Source: Flavobacteriaceae bacterium UBA1682 (GTDB lineage Bacteria > Bacteroidota > Bacteroidia > Flavobacteriales > Flavobacteriaceae). Taken from it: a stretch of 64,000 bases of DNA. The notes beneath the pieces are model-generated. The model saw nothing but the letters and a program-made list of their open reading frames with translations. It had not been told where the DNA came from and did not search any database. This document shows positions 43,862-52,169 of the stretch, piece after piece. Each line of letters begins with the position of its first letter. The first letter of the stretch is position 1. Where the stretch lies: NCBI GenBank assembly GCA_002320285.1, contig DCKE01000029.1, positions 28,514 through 92,513 on the forward strand, written 5' to 3'. A program made the position numbers and the translations under genes.

Positions 43862-44453
43862 AATTTATTTTTGAATGGTATGCAAACATATATAAAAATA
43901 ATGTAAAAAATAATTTTTTTTTTAAGGAATTTTTGGGAATTGAGTCAAATCTAGTAAAACACTTGCTGTGAAAAATAATATTTTATACGGTTTTGTTGAA
44001 ATTATATTCTTTTTATGTTGTAAATAAATGAAATATCCGATTTTTTTTCTTTGCAGTTATCTTGGGGTGTTATCCTAAGTCTGCGGATGTGATAAGGATG
44101 AAGTTGTAATGAAAATTAAGTCTGATGAACTAGAATCTATTTGGATGGTGTTGAATTTTTATACGGCTTGTGTGACATCAGCATAGTTCTGAAATGATAA
44201 TTCAATTGGAGCAACGCGTATGGATGGTCTTACATATAGAAGTTGTTGAAACGAAGAAAACAGCTGATCTCCGTTAAGTAGTAATGTAGTACCGGGAATT
44301 GTAAAACACGTATAAAAAAAGCGACCGTGTGAGGCCGCTTTTAAATGGGAAATAAATTTTTGTTTTTAAAATAGTATTGATGAAATATTCCTTTCTTCTG
44401 AAGTTGTAAGTCTGCCGCTGTAATTCTTAAGTGACTTATTGCGACTATGTTCG
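43862..44453. other. Gene-poor stretch
   Basis: 592 bases with no convincing gene. It contains the lipoprotein promoter side, two unconvincing short plus-strand frames (for example 44109-44186) and an imperfect hairpin AAAAGCGACC...GGCCGCTTTT at about 44326-44343 that could end the DUF2158 transcript. Confidence 0.5.
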
Positions 44454-44654
44454 TTAATTTCGAATGGTATTAAACCTCGAATTGGGTGCATACTTTAAAA
44501 GTGATAGGTCTATATCTTTATTTTGAACTTGCTCTTTGGAATCTAACCACGAGACATAGGCCATTTTCGCTTCTACATCAATTTCTTTGATAATCATTTT
44601 TGGTCCCCCAGTTTTTAACTGGACCACTTCTCCGGCTTTAAAATTATTTTCCAT
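44454..44654 (-). CDS. DUF2158 (YodC-like) protein
   Basis: 66 residues. FKAGEVVQLKTGGPKMIIKEI followed by a conserved tryptophan in VSWLDSKEQ matches DUF2158/YodC, a small SH3-like domain of unknown function found in many bacteria and mobile elements. It stands alone between two gene-poor regions. Start ATG at 44654. Confidence 0.85.
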   Translation of the reverse strand: MENNFKAGEVVQLKTGGPKMIIKEIDVEAKMAYVSWLDSKEQVQNKDIDLSLLKYAPNSRFNTIRN

Positions 44655-45399
44655 AATGTTTTGTTTTAAGATAATTGTTTTAAATATAGTTAAATATTTA
44701 TAGTTTAATTACGGAAATCCACAGTTATTGAGCGGTGTTTGGATTGATAAACATCGGAAAAAACTGTTTTGGGGGATCTTAATTATAAAAATGTCTTTAG
44801 TAAATAAGGTTTTCTCTGCTGCGGAAATTTTTTAAAGGATAGGTTGATGCCTCTAAATGTGAAATGACGTCATACGATCTCGGTATTACTCTTTGAGCAG
44901 ATTTGATAAGCCATGTGTTAGATGTGGCACAGCAATCAACGAACAGATTTTAAGTCGGGGTGTAAAGTTTTGAACTCATTTAGATTCCAGTCTTTAGGCA
45001 ATAATGGTAGAATAACATTCAGGAAATTTATTCGGAATATTTCAAAACCAAAGAAATTCGGGATCGAAGGGCGATAGTAGGAAGATTTTCGCAGTACTAT
45101 ATAGCAGACCCCAAAGGCTAAAGTGAATTGCTTTAAAAAAGGAGTTGTGGAGATTTATTGCTGTACAAGCTGCATAAATGTAGTGGTGCGGTAGCGTTCA
45201 ATGATGTTCTAAAAAAAGTCGGGGAAGATATCAAATTTAAAGCGGACCGGTGGAAGTTGATGGTAGAGAATAGTTAGGTCGTTTGTGTGAGTTCTTTTTG
45301 GGCGTATACTAAAAAAAACAACTACATCTGAAACCGTAATTACCAATTCAGCGGCTTTACAATTTCTGGTGTAGTATAAGTTGTTTTAAAATGTAGTTA
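44655..45399. other. Gene-poor stretch with decayed coding fragments
   Basis: 745 bases. No intact gene was found. Two segments read like protein when frame changes are allowed: 44899-44973, with PCVRCGTAI resembling a Fpg/MutM-type zinc finger, and 45011-45277 in three successive frames. A cluster of ACTACA/TGTAGT repeats (45315-45408) marks the 3' end of the next minus-strand gene. Confidence 0.4.
45011..45277 (+). pseudogene. Possible frameshifted gene remnant
   Basis: Frame A 45011-45121 reads NNIQEIYSEYFKTKEIRD and onward to YIADPKG then stop. A second frame from about 45104 reads PKAKVNCFKKGVVEIY. A third from 45137 reads GDLLLYKLHKCSG to WKLMVENS, stop at 45277. The composition is coding-like and the pieces follow one another, as expected for a decayed gene. 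No family was recognised. Confidence 0.3.
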
Positions 45400-45408
45400 T
45401 TAACTACA
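45315..45408. repeat. Cluster of inverted ACTACA/TGTAGT repeats at the 3' end of a small secreted-protein gene
   Basis: ACTACA at 45321 and 45403, TGTAGT at 45370 and 45392, with AAAACAACT (45315-45323) complementary to AGTTGTTTT (45379-45387). TGTAGTTA-T-TAACTACA (45392-45408) includes the stop codon of the gene ending at 45400. In RNA this would make nested or alternative hairpins, possibly the transcript end. Confidence 0.4.
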
Positions 45409-45678
45409 CCTCAGAGGCACAAAGCCTGTGCGACAATACTCTTCTTGTGCTCTTTCTACTCTTTTCATAAAAACACTAGGAAGTTCACTCCACCCGATTC
45501 TAATCGATGTAGTATGAGCTTGGTAATTAGGATGAGCGGGATCGAATATTAATTCTCCATTCTCATCACAATTGAATACTTGAAAAACATAACAGATTGG
45601 TTCTGGGTTCGCTGGATGATACTGAGCAAAAGCTCCAATTGAGAACATTATAGCTCCCATTAACATTAATTTTTTCAT
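45400..45678 (-). CDS. Small secreted four-cysteine protein (paralogue 1)
   Basis: 92 residues with a signal peptide (to about FAQ, residue 19). The mature part carries four cysteines in the pattern C-x7-CDENG ... YC-x8-C, namely CYVFQVFNCDENG and YCRTGFVPLRC, suggesting two disulfides. The paralogue at 45934 has the same pattern, the same start MKKLML and the same upstream element. No known family was recognised. The ending PLRCS places Cys next to the C-terminus. Confidence 0.75.
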   Translation of the reverse strand: MKKLMLMGAIMFSIGAFAQYHPANPEPICYVFQVFNCDENGELIFDPAHPNYQAHTTSIRIGWSELPSVFMKRVERAQEEYCRTGFVPLRCS

Positions 45679-45754
45679 AATTTGAATATTTGGTTAGTTT
45701 TAAATATATATAAATTAAATAAAATATCAAATATTTAATTGATTTATATTTGAT

Positions 45755-45791
45755 ATTTGTGAGTAAAATTAACACAAATTACCGTAAATAG
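45755..45791 (-). promoter_or_regulatory. Upstream element shared by the two four-cysteine protein genes (copy 1)
   Basis: About 37 bases, 77 bases upstream of the ATG at 45678. The plus strand carries ATTTGTGA, AAATTAACA and ATTACCGTAAA at the same spacing as copy 2 (46284-46319). TTAC-G-GTAA within it is a small palindrome. Confidence 0.6.
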
Positions 45792-45903
45792 TTCTACATG
45801 TATCTATATATACAGGAAGTGATGTTAGATGGTAAGTGGTTTATTTTTGGGTTAGGAGCAAGTGGGGAGGGGGACAAGAGTATAATGAATGCGTTAAAAA
45901 CTA

Positions 45904-45927
45904 AAAGCGACCCGTTAAGGTCGCTTT
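45904..45927 (-). terminator. Terminator of paralogue 2
   Basis: Nine-base stem AAAGCGACC (45904-45912) with GGTCGCTTT (45919-45927), loop CGTTAA; the minus-strand continuation is AGTTTTTAAC. Confidence 0.75.
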
Positions 45928-45933
45928 AAATTA

Positions 45934-46209
45934 TTAACGGGGGCAGTCATTAGCGACTACACCAGTTTCACAATATATTCTCTGTTTTTCAGCTTTACCT
46001 GCGGCATTATAATTGGCATTATAAACAGTAACAAGTGGCCCAAGCATATCTCCAGTAGAGTTTCCATTCTCATCACAAGTTGATAATGGAAAGATGTAAC
46101 ATTGAATAACTGGATTTGTCTGTTCAGTTGTCTTAGTTTGATTGGATTCGACCTGAGCAAAAGCTCCTAGGGAAAGCATAAAAGCCCCGATTAACATTAA
46201 TTTTTTCAT
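45934..46209 (-). CDS. Small secreted four-cysteine protein (paralogue 2)
   Basis: 91 residues with a signal peptide (to about FAQ). The mature part has CYIFPLSTCDENG and YCETGVVANDC, repeating the C-x7-CDENG ... YC-x8-C pattern of the gene at 45400. The middle segment is divergent and of similar length. It probably arose by tandem duplication. Its role could be a secreted effector, an inhibitor or an envelope structural peptide; nothing in the sequence decides this. Confidence 0.75.
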   Translation of the reverse strand: MKKLMLIGAFMLSLGAFAQVESNQTKTTEQTNPVIQCYIFPLSTCDENGNSTGDMLGPLVTVYNANYNAAGKAEKQRIYCETGVVANDCPR

Positions 46210-46556
46210 AATTATAAAATTGGTTAATCATAAAAGTATTAAAAATAAATTATTTGTCGTTGTGATTTTTTACCGCTTAGGTAATTTGTGATAGAAATTA
46301 ACAATAATTACCGTAAAACTATTTATATTGTAAAGGAGCTAAAATAGTTTTAAAATATAAGGGCAGGGTGACAGTATGGGCTATTTATGGATATGATGAA
46401 AAAATACGGTATAAGAATAATTTACAGCAAACGAATTGACTAAGGCAGCTTTCTGACGTACTGTTACAGAACCTAGTTTTATTGTTGTAAGCTAAAAAAG
46501 GCAAATGGGGGTAGGTATCTCTAAAAATAAAAACACAAATTGAGAATTTATGCCAT
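46210..46556. other. Intergenic region upstream of paralogue 2
   Basis: 347 bases holding the shared upstream element (46284-46319) and otherwise nothing convincing; a short minus-strand frame reaching 46600 overlaps the tRNA terminator and is not credible. Confidence 0.5.
46284..46319 (-). promoter_or_regulatory. Upstream element shared by the two four-cysteine protein genes (copy 2)
   Basis: Same blocks as copy 1 (ATTTGTGA, AAATTAACA, ATTACCGTAAA on the plus strand), 75 bases upstream of the ATG at 46209. Conservation here is higher than in the surrounding leader, suggesting a promoter or operator. Confidence 0.6.
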
Positions 46557-46588
46557 AAAAAAAGCGGTTTAAGTTTCCTTAAACCGCT
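46557..46588 (-). terminator. tRNA-Met terminator
   Basis: Eleven-base perfect stem AGCGGTTTAAG (46563-46573) with CTTAAACCGCT (46578-46588), GAAA tetraloop on the minus strand, then a T-run. Confidence 0.92.
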
Positions 46589-46610
46589 CGAAGTCCACAC
46601 TTGGAGTTTG

Positions 46611-46684
46611 TAGCGAGGACGGGAGTTGAACCCGTGACCTCAGGGTTATGAATCCTGCGCTCTAACCGACTGAGCTACCTCGCC
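46611..46684 (-). tRNA. tRNA-Met (CAT)
   Basis: A 74-base cloverleaf on the minus strand. Acceptor GGCGAGG pairs with CCTCGCT (one G-T pair), D-arm region TAGCTCAGTCGGTTAGAGC, anticodon arm CAGGATTCATAACCCTG with anticodon CAT, T-arm with GGGTTCAACTCCC. CCA is not encoded. The anticodon stem matches elongator Met rather than lysidine-modified Ile2, but the two can be confused. Confidence 0.93.
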
Positions 46685-46832
46685 ATTTGTGAAGTAAATT
46701 ACTTCCTTAATGCGGGTGCAAATATAGAACTTATTTTATTACTTCCAAAAAAAATGTTGAAAATTAAATAAAATATTAAAGTTTTTTATTTCTCTTAAAA
46801 TTGTTTATATTTCCAAAAAAAATTGTACGAAT

Positions 46833-47219
46833 ATGAAAATTAAATACGAATTAGAGTTTTCTATAACATCTTCTCCTCAATTACTATATCAATACATCTC
46901 AGATCCATCAGGTCTTTCTGAGTGGTTCGCTGATAATGTGAACTCTAGAGGGGAGTATTTCACGTTTATTTGGAATGATTCGGAAGAAAAAGCCAAATTA
47001 GTAACTAAAAAAACAGATGAAAGAGTAAAGTTTAGATGGTTGGATGAGGATGGAAATGATACCGATTATTATTTCGAAATCAAGATTATCCGCGATGAGA
47101 TTACCAAAGATGTTTCTTTGGCTATTACCGATTTTTCTGATGAAGACGATGTAGATCAATCCAAGTTGTTGTGGGAGAATCAAATTTCAGATTTAAAGCA
47201 GGTTTTGGGTTCTGTATAA
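46833..47219 (+). CDS. START-like/AHSA1-related domain protein
   Basis: 128 residues. Opens with YELEFSITSSPQLLYQYISDPSGLSEWFADNV, the helix-grip (SRPBCC) pattern, and closes with a helix SKLLWENQISDLKQVLG. This is the small START-like family conserved in Bacteroidetes; the ligand is unknown. Probably co-transcribed with the aminotransferase that begins 46 bases downstream. Confidence 0.85.
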   Translation: MKIKYELEFSITSSPQLLYQYISDPSGLSEWFADNVNSRGEYFTFIWNDSEEKAKLVTKKTDERVKFRWLDEDGNDTDYYFEIKIIRDEITKDVSLAITDFSDEDDVDQSKLLWENQISDLKQVLGSV

Positions 47220-47265
47220 ATAATATTAAACTTATCTTTGTCGAATATTATAGGAGACAATAAAT

Positions 47266-48108
47266 ATGATTAATAGTAACGGACAGATTCTTACAGAATC
47301 TAATATTACCATAGAAAATAATAGGGCATTTCTTTACGGGGATGCCATTTTTGAAACTATTAAAGTGCTCGATCAGAAAGTGCTTTTCTTAGAAGATCAT
47401 TATTTCAGATTGATGTCTTCCATGCGCATCGTACGTATGGAGATTCCAATGAACTTCACCATGGAGTATTTCGAAGAACAGGTTTTGGCTACCGTGAATT
47501 CGTTAGCGGTAAAGGCTGCGTCGTATAGAGTGCGTTTTACGGTGTTTAGAGATGCTGACGGGCGTTACTTGCCCCTGGCTAATAAAACGAGTTATATAGC
47601 GCAAGCAACGCCTTTAGATCAGGCTGTTTATGCTTTAAATACTGCGTCCTATGAAGTCGAGTTGTACAAAGATTTTTATGTGACGAAACACTTGTTGTCT
47701 ACTTTAAAAACCAACAACCGAATGATTCAGATTACCGGTAGTATTTTTGCTGCTGAAAATCAGTATGATAATTGCTTGTTGCTCAATGATGAAAAGAATA
47801 TTGTAGAAGCACTCAATGCAAATGTCTTTGTCGTTAAAGACAAGGTGGTTAAGACACCTCCAATTGCAGATGGTTGTATCAAAGGCGTTATGCGAAAACA
47901 ACTCATTGAACTAATCACAAAAACGGAGGGTTACCAATTTGTTGAAGAGTCTGTATCTCCTTTTGAACTTCAAAAAGCCGATGAGATTTTCTTGTCGAAT
48001 TGCATAATCGGAATTCAAGCCGTTACTAAATATAGAAAAAAAGAGTTTACCACTGAATTTAGTCAAGAGTTGCTCAAAAAACTCAATGCTAAAATTAGAT
48101 TTTCTTAA
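47266..48108 (+). CDS. PLP-dependent aminotransferase class IV
   Basis: 280 residues of fold type IV (branched-chain or D-amino-acid aminotransferase, or aminodeoxychorismate lyase). N-terminal NRAFLYGDAIFETIKV, PLP lysine in HLLSTLKTNNRM, and the Glu-Asn pair in NIVEALNANVFVV followed by IADGCIKGVMRKQ. The motifs do not distinguish PabC from D-alanine aminotransferase. Its last four bases overlap those of the convergent YqgE gene. Confidence 0.85.
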   Translation: MINSNGQILTESNITIENNRAFLYGDAIFETIKVLDQKVLFLEDHYFRLMSSMRIVRMEIPMNFTMEYFEEQVLATVNSLAVKAASYRVRFTVFRDADGRYLPLANKTSYIAQATPLDQAVYALNTASYEVELYKDFYVTKHLLSTLKTNNRMIQITGSIFAAENQYDNCLLLNDEKNIVEALNANVFVVKDKVVKTPPIADGCIKGVMRKQLIELITKTEGYQFVEESVSPFELQKADEIFLSNCIIGIQAVTKYRKKEFTTEFSQELLKKLNAKIRFS

Positions 48109-48668
48109 TTGAGCTCCGGGCTTTCTGCGGCATTTGCCCAAATAGCATATTTTTCACCCAGCTCCAACAAGTGGTTTCTCCATAACTCTGTTTGGAGCTG
48201 ATTGAAAATCTTGGTTTGGAATTTTCGATTGTCTACAATCCAAAATTCATCTTCGATTTCGTTGTTTAATTGGTCGCAGTCCCAGCCGCTGTATCCTAAA
48301 AAGAAAGTCACGTTGTTTTCATCGATCAAACCGTCATTGAGTACGTGAACAAGGTCTTCAAAATCACCACCCCAAAACAAATCTTCAGTAATCGGAGTGC
48401 TATCTTGAATCAAATGAGGTACATTGTGTATAAAAAACACCTTATCGGTCTCAACAGGTCCTCCTTTGTAAATAGAGAAGTCCATATTGATATACGGGAT
48501 TAAGTCGCTTATCCTGATATTTAAAGGCTTGTTTAAGATAAAACCAACAGCTCCATCGCTATTGAACTCTGTGATTAAAATCACAGATCTTGAAAAAATG
48601 GTATCACCGCTGTTTGTTGAAGGGTACGAGATCAGTATGCTGCCTTTTCTGGGTTCACTTGTTTTCAT
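48105..48668 (-). CDS. YqgE/AlgH family protein
   Basis: 187 residues, the usual length. GSILISYPSTNSGDTIFSRSVILI, GAVGFILNKPL and YKGGPVETDKVFFIH are family hallmarks. AlgH is described as a regulator of alginate and virulence in Pseudomonas, but the molecular function is not established. The stop codons of this and the aminotransferase gene interlock at TTAA (48105-48108). Confidence 0.92.
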   Translation of the reverse strand: MKTSEPRKGSILISYPSTNSGDTIFSRSVILITEFNSDGAVGFILNKPLNIRISDLIPYINMDFSIYKGGPVETDKVFFIHNVPHLIQDSTPITEDLFWGGDFEDLVHVLNDGLIDENNVTFFLGYSGWDCDQLNNEIEDEFWIVDNRKFQTKIFNQLQTELWRNHLLELGEKYAIWANAAESPELN

Positions 48669-48732
48669 GCGATAGGGGATTGTCCTATAAATTTAAGAAA
48701 TTTTTATTCAAAATGCCTTAAATCTTTGTTAT

Positions 48733-48762
48733 AAAAAAAGCCCTACTCAGGAGCAGGGCTTC
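48733..48762 (-). terminator. HU gene terminator
   Basis: Stem AGCCCTACTC (48739-48748) with GAGCAGGGCT (48751-48760), one mismatch, and a T-run on the minus strand. Confidence 0.8.
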
Positions 48763-48786
48763 AAAATATATTTTTTTAAGTAAAAA

Positions 48787-49068
48787 TTATTTTTTTCCGT
48801 TTACAGAATTTTCAAGTTCTGAACCTGCTTTAAATTTAACTACTTTTTTAGCAGCAATTTTAATTGTATTTCCCGTTTGAGGATTTCTTCCATCTCTTGC
48901 TGCTCTGTCAGATATAGACCAAGATCCAAATCCTACTAAAGAAACTTTATCTCCTTTTTTTAATGTGTTCTCAACATTAGATAAAAAAGACTCTAAAGCT
49001 TTTTTCGCAGCAGCTTTAGTGATTCCTGCATCTTCTGCTATTGCATCAATTAATTCTGTTTTGTTCAT
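48787..49068 (-). CDS. HU family DNA-binding protein
   Basis: 93 residues. MNKTELIDAIAEDAGITK, the signature VSLVGFGSWSISDRAARDGRNPQTG and KVVKFKAGSEL define a canonical histone-like HU subunit, a DNA-bending nucleoid protein active as a dimer. It is monocistronic. The start and length match the family. Confidence 0.95.
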   Translation of the reverse strand: MNKTELIDAIAEDAGITKAAAKKALESFLSNVENTLKKGDKVSLVGFGSWSISDRAARDGRNPQTGNTIKIAAKKVVKFKAGSELENSVNGKK

Positions 49069-49236
49069 AATAATTTTTTTTAAAAGGTTAATTTTAACTT
49101 ATCCTACACAAATTTATACGTATTCAGTTACTACGCAAGTATTTTCAAATAATTTATTGCAAATTGTTGATAACTTTTTCCCAATGTTCATAAAAACACT
49201 TGCGAGTTTGGGATTTAGTGTAAATATAGTAAAGTT

Positions 49237-50181
49237 TTATTTAACTTCTGCATTCAAACTCAATTGAATTCCATTTAATAAGTCGGCTGTGAGCATGGGC
49301 TTTTTACCGGGAAATTGCAGTTTATTTATCTTAATGAACCCATTGTCAACGGCAATACGCATTTCCTTTTTGGTGCAGATCACACGACCTATTTTTTCTT
49401 GGTGCTCTTCCAGCTCAATAGTAGTGTCAAAAATTTTGATGTTCCACTCGTCGTTTCCATCTGTTAAAAAACACCAGGCAGCTGGATAGGGGCTTAATCC
49501 ACGGACCAGGTTATGAATAGTTACTGCAGACTGGTTCCAGTCAATTTTGCAGTTTTCTTTGTTGAGCTTATAGGCAGTTTTGGTTTCTTCTAAGGTTTGT
49601 TCGGTCAATTTTACTTTATCGGAACTGATTAAATGCAGGGTTTCTATTACGGCTTCACTACCTAAATTCATCAGGCGATCGTGCAATTGCCCAGCGGATT
49701 CCTCTGTCGCAATGTCAAGTTCTTTTTTTAAGATAATCGCTCCTGTATCGATTTTGTCATCGATAAAGAAGGTGGTGACCCCTGTTTTGGTTTCGCCGTT
49801 GATAATCGCCCAGTTAATAGGAGCGGCACCGCGATAGTCAGGTAACAGAGAGGCGTGTAAATTAAAGGTTCCCAATTCGGGCATTTTCCACACAACTTCC
49901 GGCAACATTCGGAAAGCTACGACGATTTGTAAATTAGCCTCTAAGGCTCTTAATTCGTTTAAAAAAGCCTCTGATTTTAAGTTGGTCGGCTGTAGGACGG
50001 GAATTCCCTTAGAAACAGCATACTCTTTAACTGCGGAAAGTTTTAATTTTTGACCACGTCCCGCTGGTCGGTCAGGGGCAGTAACTACACCTACAATATT
50101 AAAGTTTTCGCTATAGATGGTATCAAGAATTCCTACTGCAAATTCAGGTGTTCCCATAAAGACGATCCGTAATTTTTTCAT
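49237..50181 (-). CDS. fmt: Methionyl-tRNA formyltransferase
   Basis: 314 residues. Formyl transfer from 10-formyl-THF to initiator Met-tRNA. N-terminal VFMGTPEFAVGIL, the catalytic region FNLHASLLPDYRGAAPINWAI with Asn/His, and DDKIDTGAIIL with the catalytic Asp. The C-terminal oligonucleotide-binding domain is complete (HNLVRGLSPYPAAW). Start overlaps the recQ stop as ATGA. Confidence 0.97.
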   Translation of the reverse strand: MKKLRIVFMGTPEFAVGILDTIYSENFNIVGVVTAPDRPAGRGQKLKLSAVKEYAVSKGIPVLQPTNLKSEAFLNELRALEANLQIVVAFRMLPEVVWKMPELGTFNLHASLLPDYRGAAPINWAIINGETKTGVTTFFIDDKIDTGAIILKKELDIATEESAGQLHDRLMNLGSEAVIETLHLISSDKVKLTEQTLEETKTAYKLNKENCKIDWNQSAVTIHNLVRGLSPYPAAWCFLTDGNDEWNIKIFDTTIELEEHQEKIGRVICTKKEMRIAVDNGFIKINKLQFPGKKPMLTADLLNGIQLSLNAEVK

Positions 50182-52082
50182 TTTATATATGTGTATTTAG
50201 TGTTAGGGGTTGGTTTTATCTTGTTTTGCTCGAGCAAGTGATTCAGTGACTCTACTAAAGCGGTGGTTTCTATTTGAAGTAGCTCTTCCAGTTCCAAGGA
50301 AGAGTAGTCTTGTTTAGACAGTAAAGTTAATATGCTTTCTTCAGTAATACGTTGTGTCGCTATCGATCTTTCCACTGCAGTTTTTGACAAACAAGTAGAA
50401 CAAGAGTTGCAATCCCTTGCTAAAATCTCATCAAAGTAATGCAGTAGAATTTTGTTTTTACACAGTTCTTTGTTTTCCAAATAGAAAATCATCGATTTAA
50501 ATTGCTTTACTTTAGTGTCGTTTTGCTGTTTTAAATAATAAAAGGTTCTGTTTAAGGTTTTGTCGTCTTCTCGAGCTTCATTAAAAGTTAAACTGATATC
50601 GTTGGTTGCGTTTTCAAAAACACAAAGTTCTTTTTTGGTCCAGTCCGTCAGGTGTTGATTGATTTTTTCAGCGCTTAAACCGGTTTTTTGGGACAATTGC
50701 TCCAAATTGATGGACATTAGTTGTTGGTGAATCCCGGGATAGTTTCTCAAAATAGCTAACAATAAAGCCTCTTCTTCCTCGTTGATTGATAAAAAATCCA
50801 ATAATTCGCTCGTTGAGCCGAGTAGTTGAAGTTTGGATTGCTGCCCAAAGTCCTGTGATAAATTGATGATGCCTTGACGATCTAAAAATTGTAGGGCATT
50901 GTAGGTTTGTTTTGTTTTTAATTGATAAGCGTGACAAAACTGATTTAAATTAAAAGCATGTTGGGTGTTGAACCCATCGCCATAAGCGATTTGAAAATAG
51001 TTATTGAGTTTCTTATAGACTAGTTTTAAAAAATCTTTATCAAATAGGGTTTCTTTAAAGCTGTTTTTGGCGTTGTTGATGTCATTAGGAGCCAAGAGAA
51101 TACTGGCGAATGATTTTTGTCCATTTCTACCAGCACGACCGGCTTCTTGATAATAGCTTTCGAGGTTTTCAGGAAAATGGTAATGGACAACTGTTTTTAC
51201 ATTGCTTTTGTCAATACCCATTCCAAAGGCATTGGTGGCCACCATGACTTTGACCTTTTCGTCTAGCCATTGCTTTAGTCTTTTTTTCTTGTCGGATGTA
51301 GCAATTCCACCGTGAAAAAAGCTAGCTGAGAAGTTTTTCTGGTTCAGTTTTTTAGACAGTTCAAAACAGTCTTTTCTGTTGCGTACATAGACTATTGAAG
51401 AATATGGGTTTTTGGTGAGTATCTTCTCTAGCGTTAATTCTTTGTTTTCAACTTCATATACCCCATAAATCAGGTTTTCTCGTAAAAAGCTTTTTTTAAA
51501 AATTTGGGGATTTTTCAATCCCAGATGCGTACAAATATCTTCCTGAACGCTTTGGTTAGCGGTAGCTGTTAAGGCGATAAAGGGGATGTTTGGGAAAAAT
51601 TCTTTAAGGCCGGCTAATTTCAAATAAGCAGGACGAAAATCGTGTCCCCATTGCGATACGCAATGGGCTTCATCAATGGCAATGCTGTTTAGTGGTAGTT
51701 TTTTAATGCGATCAATTACCCAATCTTGTTGCAGTCGCTCTGGTGAGAGGTACAGCAGTTTGGTGCCGCCAAATTCGCAATTGTCTAAGGTGGCGATGAT
51801 TTCATCGGTGTGCATACCACCAATAATAGCTGCTGCCTTAATGCCTTTGTTGCGTAAACCTTTAACTTGATCATCCATCAAGGCGACTAAAGGCGAGATA
51901 ACCAAACAAAGCCCTGGTTTAACTAAGGCAGGAATTTGAAAACAAATGCTTTTTCCGCCGCCTGTTGGTAAAAGTACAAAAGTGTCTTTATTCTCTAAGA
52001 TCGATTGAATCGCCAAGTCTTGTGGACTACGAAAAGTATCGTGGTTCCAGTATTTTTTTAGAATCTCAAGAGCTTGTTGCAT
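50178..52082 (-). CDS. recQ: RecQ-family ATP-dependent DNA helicase
   Basis: 634 residues. Motif I LLPTGGGKSICFQIP, motif II IDEAHCVSQWGHDFRP (DEAH plus aromatic loop), motif VI YYQEAGRAGRNGQ, then the zinc-binding RecQ-Ct with four cysteines (LCKNKILLHYFDE ... CNSCSTC) and a winged helix. The HRDC domain of E. coli RecQ is absent, which is common. Coupled to fmt by ATGA. Confidence 0.95.
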   Translation of the reverse strand: MQQALEILKKYWNHDTFRSPQDLAIQSILENKDTFVLLPTGGGKSICFQIPALVKPGLCLVISPLVALMDDQVKGLRNKGIKAAAIIGGMHTDEIIATLDNCEFGGTKLLYLSPERLQQDWVIDRIKKLPLNSIAIDEAHCVSQWGHDFRPAYLKLAGLKEFFPNIPFIALTATANQSVQEDICTHLGLKNPQIFKKSFLRENLIYGVYEVENKELTLEKILTKNPYSSIVYVRNRKDCFELSKKLNQKNFSASFFHGGIATSDKKKRLKQWLDEKVKVMVATNAFGMGIDKSNVKTVVHYHFPENLESYYQEAGRAGRNGQKSFASILLAPNDINNAKNSFKETLFDKDFLKLVYKKLNNYFQIAYGDGFNTQHAFNLNQFCHAYQLKTKQTYNALQFLDRQGIINLSQDFGQQSKLQLLGSTSELLDFLSINEEEEALLLAILRNYPGIHQQLMSINLEQLSQKTGLSAEKINQHLTDWTKKELCVFENATNDISLTFNEAREDDKTLNRTFYYLKQQNDTKVKQFKSMIFYLENKELCKNKILLHYFDEILARDCNSCSTCLSKTAVERSIATQRITEESILTLLSKQDYSSLELEELLQIETTALVESLNHLLEQNKIKPTPNTKYTYIK

Positions 52083-52128
52083 AGGTTAGTGGACGTATGG
52101 GGATTGTTGTTATAAAAATACTAAAAAT

Positions 52129-52164
52129 AATAAGGGTTGCAAAATTTTAAGTTGCAACCCTTAT
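52129..52164 (-). terminator. Terminator of the P-loop protein gene
   Basis: Thirteen-base stem ATAAGGGTTGCAA (52130-52142) with TTGCAACCCTTAT (52152-52164), nine-base loop, AT-rich tail on the minus strand. Confidence 0.85.
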
Positions 52165-52169
52165 CAGTG

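Noticed and set aside
44109..44186. 25-residue plus-strand frame
   Set aside because: No promoter, no terminator and no coupling; expected by chance in about 600 gene-free bases.
46385..46600. 71-residue minus-strand frame upstream of the secreted-protein pair
   Set aside because: It overlaps the tRNA-Met terminator hairpin and has no recognisable feature.
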